Positions 58,173 to 64,000 of a stretch of DNA of 64,000 nt are shown in pieces. A model generated the notes under the pieces. That model saw only the letters and a program-made list of their open reading frames with translations. It was not told where the DNA came from and ran no database searches. The translations under genes were made by a program, and so were the position numbers. Origin of the DNA: Salvator merianae (lineage: Eukaryota > Chordata > Lepidosauria > Squamata > Teiidae); the NCBI GenBank assembly GCA_003586115.2, contig QVOM02000074.1, positions 3,638,147 to 3,702,146 on the forward strand. The letters run 5' to 3'. Numbering within the stretch: position 1 is the first letter of the stretch; every line of letters starts with the position of its first letter.

Positions 58173-59414
58173 ATGTTACTGGAGAGTCTTCCGCATTCTT
58201 AATATAAGCTTTCTTACACATAATGGCTGTTTTTCACTGTAGGTAACATGTAGCAAGACTCTGAATTAGACTGAATGAGTTGGGTCACTGGCTTAGTGCA
58301 TAATCAAGACTTATTTTTGTTCTTAATTTGTCTGGCATTTACAGTTTAAAGACCTATTCAAAAAGTAGATAAGAGGGACAATTCAAAAGACCTACCTCTT
58401 TTTGTTTTCAATATGGAGATCTGTGGTCTGAGTCTTTCCGAGTGTTTTACTGAACTCATTTTTTTCTCTTACACCACTCAACAGCATATACCTTTAGCAT
58501 GAGACATTCTATATGAACAAAGAGGTCTGGAAAAATAAGCTTTATTCAAAAGGAAGTTAATTATGCATTTGCATAGCCACCTCTTTTTTCTGCTCTTAGT
58601 TTTGTTTTCAAAACTTTTGTAGTACATCTAGGCTTTGAGCCATGATGATTCAATAGAGCAAACCTGAAAAATGGATTTGGGAGTAAGGGTAAAGTTAGAC
58701 AAAGTGCTCTCCAAGCACCCCTGCCAGTCCATCTAAAAAAGTGATACTGGCATCGTTGCCCAATGGAAGAGACAATGATCTGCTTTTTTCAGACCAGAAA
58801 AAAAATGATGTGTCAGTATCTTTTAGCAATGATCTTGGATTGGCAGAAGAAAGTAATAAATTAATAGTCCTCCTTTCCCCCCAAGCATATGTCTACACAT
58901 ACCAAGAAAACACTGAACACTATGTTTCCCAAAGTCAGTGTTCAGGTAGGCCCAGAAGGTGAAGACTACTTAGTATTGTTCTGTCTGGATTTTTTTCCCA
59001 CCACAGCCTCCATTTCTGCAATAATAGTTTTTCCTCTGCCTTTAGGATCCCATGGCTGTACTCCAAGCATGACTGCATCACACAGTGTAGGAGTTTAATG
59101 CATGCCAGTGGCCTTGGCAGTGTCTGTGGCAGGGTGGAAACAAACAACAAGACTAATGAGCTGTTTGTTATTTTTCAATTAACAGATTTTTCAGAATACC
59201 TTCACCCTTTTTTTCTCTGCTCCCTTGAACCACTGCCAAAAGGGAGACACATCTTGTCCTCTGATTCTCCACTAAGTTATATAGATTCCAGAACAGTAAC
59301 AACCAAACTTTCCACTTTCTTTCCCCATCCCCTGTTTACATCAATAATTGTCATGAAAAGTCTGCAGGTTTACATTTATTCTTTTAAAGTATTCTTTTAA
59401 AGTAATCTCAGGCA
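58173..59414. other. Non-coding stretch, nothing recognised
   Basis: Small ORFs only; no repeat termini recognised. Confidence 0.45.
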
Positions 59415-59895
59415 CCCCTGTTTGGCACTCACTTATAAGTCCTGAACAAGAAGGGTTCTAAGGTTCTCCCTTCTGCCTTCTAGTGTGGAATAAGGGAGGC
59501 CATGTCCTCTCCTAGTGCACTTTGTCCACACAGGATGGAGTATAGACCATGCTAGGGCACCTAAAATAGTGTCCAAATCAGTTTGCTGGTAGGCCTCAAT
59601 GTCAAGATCTATTGGCATACTAGGCGTTGGTATACCAGACCATGGAGACAAAAGAGTAGACCTTCAGGAACTCTGGATGCCAGAAATGTTCACTCCTGGC
59701 ATTTGGAGCATTCAGAACCCACCCAGCACCAGCACCAAAGCTGGCAAAAGCTTTGGAAATGGTGTGGCGACTTGCACAGAACTCGCCATCCCAATGCAGA
59801 CAGCCTTCTTCTGTACCAGAAGCAATCCATCCCAACAAATCCAGGCATGGAATGGTCCACCCTATAACAGAATAGGCCGGGTAAGTGTGAAAACA
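59415..59895. mobile_element. GGGCC-family element, degraded termini
   Basis: The interior matches 24489-24973 ('ccacacaggatggagtatag', 'ggtaggcctcaatgtcaagatc', 'cagcaccagcaccaaagctgg'). The right end GGGTAAGTGTGAAAACAG (59879-59896) is a degraded family terminus. The left end is a guess. Confidence 0.5.
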
Positions 59896-60551
59896 GAGTT
59901 TGTTTCTAGTACCAAACATTCCAATAGCAAATTAAATCTTTTGCCACTTGAGCTCTTTCTATTTTTTGTTTAACTTATATTTTAAATATATATTAAAGAA
60001 TGTGACCCAATATTTCTCCCATATCTACACTACAAACCAGTATAGCTATAAAGTGGTTAGCTCTAAATGTATATGTGTTATGTGTTTGCAGACAAAATCA
60101 GACTTTTGATTGCAAAGAGTTGAACTAGCTTTCCAGATGTGGCATTTTGATTTTTTTTTCTACTTTAGTAACAATCAGATGGTTCTCATGTTATTCAGTT
60201 AATTATGATTGATTTCAGTTGTTGTGGGAGAAGGCAAGATACTCCTGCATATCAGGTAAAGTACGAGCCATGTGAGCCTTTGTTTACATAGGTATAAGGT
60301 CCAACATCTGGAGGAGGTTGGCCATCAAGAGGAAGCAAAACCAGACCAGGGGAGCAGGCATGATTATGAAGCTTAATGCATAGTGGCACAAATTGAATGT
60401 CAGTTCACTTTACTTTGGTTCCTAGTTCAAGATCCACAGTAAACTCAATTTTGGTCACTAGAGTACATTTGTTAGGTACCATAGACAAGGCTTTTCAAAA
60501 GACAAATATTGCATGCATAATTGGAATCCATATATAAGGGATTAAACACTT

Positions 60552-60913
60552 AGGCCTTCCAGACAGGGGATATATAGTGCCATTATGTCTGCACTGTGGT
60601 GGGATTGCCACACGTATCTGCGGCAACCTCACCATATGCACGCTATATTCCCCCTAAATCCTGTTATAGCCTGTTTCAGGGAAACCTGACTCTAATGGCA
60701 GGTTTTCCTGAAATAATGCTATTACCTACTGTGTGGAGGGAGCTGCCATTCTGGAAGCGGCCACTCCGCATGTGTGGGGGCCGAAAAAGACAGCCGCGCA
60801 TACGTGGTGTCAAGATCGCATACTTCTGGGTATTTTGCACTGTTGAAATACCTGGATGTATCCATCATTAAACCATGCGAAGACAGTGTCAATCCCCATG
60901 CTGTCTAGACAAC
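60552..60913. mobile_element. Possible inverted-repeat element
   Basis: The left GGCCTTCCAGACAGGGGATA (preceded by TTA) and right 'atccccatgctgtctagacaa' are imperfect inverted repeats. The interior includes the mirrored 'cagggaaacctgac...ggcaggttttcctg'. Tentative. Confidence 0.35.
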
Positions 60914-60993
60914 AAGCAATAATTCCAGAGGCACTTTTCTCCGGAATGTTGGGTGTTAGCAAGATATTCAGCTGGTGTCTGGAGCTAGCCTTA

Positions 60994-61261
60994 GACTGCA
61001 TTCACATGAAGTAAAGAAAAGCCCTTCTGAGGCAGCTTAGGGATGCCTTAAAGGCAGTTTGCAGTTGGATTGATTGATTGACTGATTGATTGATTGATAT
61101 TTTTATTCTGAATTGGTCACATACCAGTCTGCCCTTCCCCACTTTCATGAGAATTCTAGGTCACAAAAGAAATAATCGAAATGGAATGAGAACACACGTC
61201 TCATGCTATTATCTCTAAGGTACTTTCAAGAACCTTTTTTTTGCAACATGTGAACACAATC
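60994..61261. mobile_element. PIF/Harbinger-like MITE
   Basis: The left GACTGCATTCACATGAAG and right ACATGTGAACACAATC are inverted repeats. The interior is homologous to 42826-43039. A GATT microsatellite has expanded within it at 61068-61098. The left flank is TTA; the right flank is not an exact match. Confidence 0.6.
61068..61098. repeat. (GATT)n microsatellite
   Basis: About seven GATT/TGAT units with one interruption. Confidence 0.9.
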
Positions 61262-62479
61262 ATCGTATTCATTTCATGTTTTTGCTCCCCTTGTTCAGTG
61301 CAGTCCCAGAAGCTTGGGCAAGATCTGCATGGCATGTGTTTTCCTGCATTGTGTAGGTCTAATCTTGGGCCAGATAGAGTATTATGGCCCAAGATCAGAA
61401 GGGCAGATATTGGACCATGCCAAGTGCCATCTATATTATGGTCACACAGCCCAATCAAGGGTCCCAGCTTCTGAAGTTGCTGGCCAGGGCTTTTTTAGCT
61501 GGGCACCCAAAGGATTTGCATTTCCAGTGTCTCTCCTGGGAGTCCCATGAAATGGTGCCAGGTTCCTTGCACCCAGCAGACCATCCCAGAAGTTTGCTGC
61601 CATCTACACATGTGCATTGGTCTACTGCTGGGGGAACATTTCCGAGACTGCTTTCAGGTAGAAGCTTAGTTTCCAAAACTTGAATGATAGCAGAGACAAA
61701 CTGACTACCATTTGAGTAGGAAAAAACTCAGAAGAAAAAATAATAGTTTACCCTTTTCTGTGGCTAATTTGCAGTGTGGGCCTCAGCACTAGTGATGTGC
61801 CAAACTGGAGGGTCTGTGGATTCCTTGAAAAGTTTTGGTCAAGTCTAAAAATGAAAAAAACAAAAAAACCTTCTCTAGTTGTGCTGGGCAACTCTGGCCT
61901 ATGCCCCAACCTCTCCCATCCTTCCTCCATCATACCTTGTCAAACCCCAGATCAGCAAGTCTATGAGGTCTTATCTGGTTCCCATAGGCACACACCAGTG
62001 CAGTGTTGCTGGCTCCATGGTCTAGAGAAGACCATGGTAGATGGCTCTCTTCTTCTTCAATACCTACTAGCCTTGTAGACTTACTAGGTGATTTTGAGAC
62101 CTTGGCAGAAATTGAGCGTAGGCACATCTATATGCTAGACCTTTTGTGAGGACTTGTACTCTACTGAAGAAGGCCTATTAGGCTCCAAAGAAGAATGAAG
62201 CCAGCCACTGCAGTATTCCCTAGAACGCATGGCTGGCAAAAGTGGACTGTCATATGCCCATGGGAACCAGGTAAGACCCCATGGACCCAATAGTAGGATA
62301 GTGAGGCACAGTCCAGAAGTTTGTAGGGCACAACTGAGGCCAGGATACAATCCAGGGAGGCAGCAGGTTTGATTAGGGAAGAGGGAAGCCAAAGTCTGTT
62401 TGGGAGGGGTTTGTAAATAGTTCAACCAACAGGCCAGTTCTAGATTCTGGGTTGAGTGGTCTGTCCCAATGCCTCTTTG
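61262..62479. other. Non-coding stretch, nothing certain
   Basis: It holds a short palindrome (TCTTGGGCCA...TGGCCCAAGA) at about 61363-61396, and ORFs up to 100 codons on both strands with no domain. The 3' part of the LINE at 62480 may extend into 62400-62479. Confidence 0.4.
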
Positions 62480-63060
62480 GGTTTGTTATGAACCAAACTG
62501 GCATTTTATGTACATCCCTGTCCAGTAAACAAGACCTTGAAGTATGTAAAATTTTGAACTTGTTCCAATTTTTATTCTGGACCATCCAGCAGCAATTTAT
62601 GTATTTCCTCCTAAATACCAAAATCTGGGATTTATTAAAGTTGTCTTGGAGGTTGCCTTCTTTCTAATATTCAGTGAAGATATTTAAGTCCTAAAAATAC
62701 AGAGGCAAGTGCATCATCACCAGAATATAATAGTTCATACATTTTCAAGAAGGTGGGGAAATGTTCTTGCAATATTAATATAGGCTCCAAATTGTTTAAG
62801 ATGTTAAATAGAACTGGGTACAGAATACATTCTTGCCTAACTTCTTGCTCCATTATTATTTCATTTGAGAGATAGCTATTACTGCATCTAATTTGTACCT
62901 GGGAATCTTTATAGAGGAATTTTATTAGCCAGAAGATTTGTTTATCATAGAGAAGTTTAACTAGCTTGTTGTATAAGCTTTCTGTGGACAAAGTCAAAAA
63001 TGACCTTGGTGTTCACAGAGTTTCTCCATATATATCTCTTAGTTTCCTTTTAGACCTAAG
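62480..63060 (-). pseudogene. Non-LTR LINE reverse transcriptase fragment, clade uncertain
   Basis: The minus strand encodes 'LIKFLYKDSQVQIRCSNSYL', then 'EVRQECILYPVLFNI' (degraded GVRQGCILSPxLFN), 'LLYSGDDALASVFLGL' (degraded LLYADDAxLLS) and further on 'KSQILVFRRK', the usual 'KTxIMxF' block after the catalytic motif. The order and wording fit a non-LTR RT. The clade (R4-like or related) is not settled. The catalytic Ala is replaced (SGDD) and frames shift. Confidence 0.75.
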
Positions 63061-63214
63061 GCTCCAGACCAAGAATTAGTCCTGCTTATCTTGAATACTG
63101 CAGTTCTGGTGGAAGAGTCAGTTACCATACTGATACAGTTTTTAGGTTGGTAGATAGATATTTAAGAATCCTTGTAGCATAACAGGGGAAATTGCTTTCT
63201 AAGGTGGTGATTCT

Positions 63215-63310
63215 TAGGTCAGTTTTTATTTTATTTATTTATTTTCCACCCTTCACCAAAAGGTGCCAGGGATGGTCACAATAAAAAAAATATAAAATAT
63301 ATAAAGTATT
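63215..63310. mobile_element. LINE/SINE tail-like fragment
   Basis: TTTTATTTTATTTATTTATT is followed by 'ccacccttcaccaaaaggtgccagggatgg', resembling the low-complexity tail and 3' region of squamate LINEs ('...cgcccttcc...caaaggatgcccaggacgg'). Confidence 0.4.
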
Positions 63311-63568
63311 CTTAAAACATATTTGCTGCTCCACTAGATTCTTAATCTGATAATCAGATCAAAGAATCTAAGGCCGCGGTCGGACATCGTCAATGTAATC
63401 TGTATAGAAGAGTACACGCAGTGAATTCATCTTCTGGTCATTCCCACAGTTACAATTTAACACAGAGTCAATTCGTACTTGCTCGTTCCCACACTGATAT
63501 TTCCCGTGCTTGGCAGTACCCTTTCTGCCTCCACCCCTCATCAAATTCTCCTCCCTATGCAGTCAGCG

Positions 63569-63616
63569 ATTGGCTGCAGTCCCAACGTTCAAACCTTGAC
63601 GTCACAGGGGCGGGAA
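63569..63616. promoter_or_regulatory. CCAAT (reverse) / CRE / GC-box cluster inside transposon copy 4
   Basis: ATTGG at 63569-63573, TGACGTCA at 63597-63604 and GGGGCGGG at about 63607-63614, the same module as copy 3 in reverse orientation. Function is inferred. Confidence 0.45.
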
Positions 63617-63777
63617 AGTCAAGCTCCGCTCTCTGCATGTCCCCACTGCTGCCTCAGAACATGGATTAACTTGGCAGCATTACTAGTCATTTGCCATTTG
63701 CTCCTCCCTGCAGCCTCTGTCTACCGAAGCAGAACTTAAAAACTACCGTTCACTTTAAAACTATGAACTTTAACAAA

Positions 63778-63873
63778 CTAAGCTTTTGAAATGCGCAGTT
63801 CTGCTATCCTGCTGTTTCACTTTAACTAAGCTTTTGAAATGCGGAGTTCTGCTATCCTGCTGATTCACTTTAG
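63778..63873. repeat. 48-bp tandem duplication within transposon copy 4
   Basis: CTAAGCTTTTGAAATGCGCA at 63778 recurs at 63826 with one difference in that stretch (GCGGA for GCGCA) and one more later (GTTTCAC / GATTCAC). Confidence 0.92.
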
Positions 63874-64000
63874 CGCAACTGCGCAATTTAAAAGTAGCGG
63901 GAGAGGTCCATAACAAAGGGAAAAAGTGGGGAGGGAATGTGGGGGGGCTCGACTATTTTTAACTGTGTGCTGACCAGGCAAAACTCCAAACAGGCGCAGT

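Larger units (their letters stand above)
55100..64000 (+). other. KCNQ1: KCNQ1 intron downstream of the exon-12 equivalent (3' end outside window)
   Basis: The donor is CAG|GTAAGAA, close to consensus. The next exon should encode QARKPYDVRDVIEQYS. I searched for it by eye on the + strand to the window end and did not find it, so the intron exceeds 8.9 kb. Contents are transposons and unrecognised sequence. Confidence 0.75.
63373..64000 (-). mobile_element. 1.2-kb inverted-repeat DNA element, copy 4 (reversed, cut by window edge)
   Basis: It starts GCCGCGGTCGGACATCGTC, the reverse complement of the right ends of copies 1-3, and follows their sequence in reverse to the window end. It is relatively CpG-rich (TGACGTCA and GGGGCGGG intact). 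It carries a private 48-bp tandem duplication at 63778-63873. Confidence 0.85.

Noticed and set aside
55100..64000. KCNQ1 exon 13 (QARKPYDVRDVIEQYS)
   Set aside because: Looked for the conserved peptide and its nucleotide pattern on the + strand and did not find it. It probably lies beyond the window.

Overview
The window is vertebrate nuclear DNA that appears to be almost entirely intronic. It probably comes from a squamate reptile (lizard or snake). The evidence is the repeat mix: CR1, L2, L1 and R4-like LINEs, BovB (RTE) LINE fragments, and a high density of short inverted-repeat DNA transposons. BovB together with L1, CR1 and L2 is typical of squamates and argues against bird, crocodile or turtle. 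I cannot name the species.

The one host gene I can support is KCNQ1 (Kv7.1 potassium channel) on the + strand. A single exon lies at 55024-55099. It is 76 nt long, has an AG acceptor and a gtaaga donor, and encodes the calmodulin-binding helix B segment. Length and splice phase match human exon 12. The flanks are therefore read as introns: about 55 kb upstream and at least 8.9 kb downstream. I looked for exon 11 and exon 13 peptides and saw neither. No other long ORF looks like a host gene.

The rest is transposon archaeology, with long stretches in which I see nothing. (i) A family of about 1.17-1.2 kb inverted-repeat elements has three complete copies (1408, 45061, 55452) and one cut by the window edge (63373). 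All carry a GC-box/CRE/CCAAT promoter-like cluster. (ii) Short elements with termini like GGGCCTTTCCGCACTT are scattered throughout (3285, 6123, 16936, 19070, 24489, 30832, 43274, 57775 and others). (iii) PIF/Harbinger-like elements have 3-bp target duplications (26539, 35907, 42826, 22696, 60994). (iv) A 130-bp nearly palindromic hAT element has a perfect 8-bp target duplication (14705), and a half copy lies against a hAT transposase BED-finger remnant (51779-52207). (v) Degenerate LINEs comprise CR1 (10473, 38985, 46446, 48467), L2 (2890, 14040, 33995), L1 (28035), BovB (27600, 53171) and R4-like or unplaced reverse transcriptases (51555, 62480). (vi) There is also a Tigger/pogo transposase remnant (17650), a solo LTR (8874), SINE pieces, a minisatellite and simple repeats.

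Several insertions are nested and can be ordered in time: the LTR inside a short inverted-repeat element, an inverted-repeat element inside an L2, a Harbinger-like element inside an unnamed repeat, and one inverted-repeat element inside another.

Family names rest on recognised motifs and remembered consensus features, not on a search. Boundaries without a stated target duplication are approximate.
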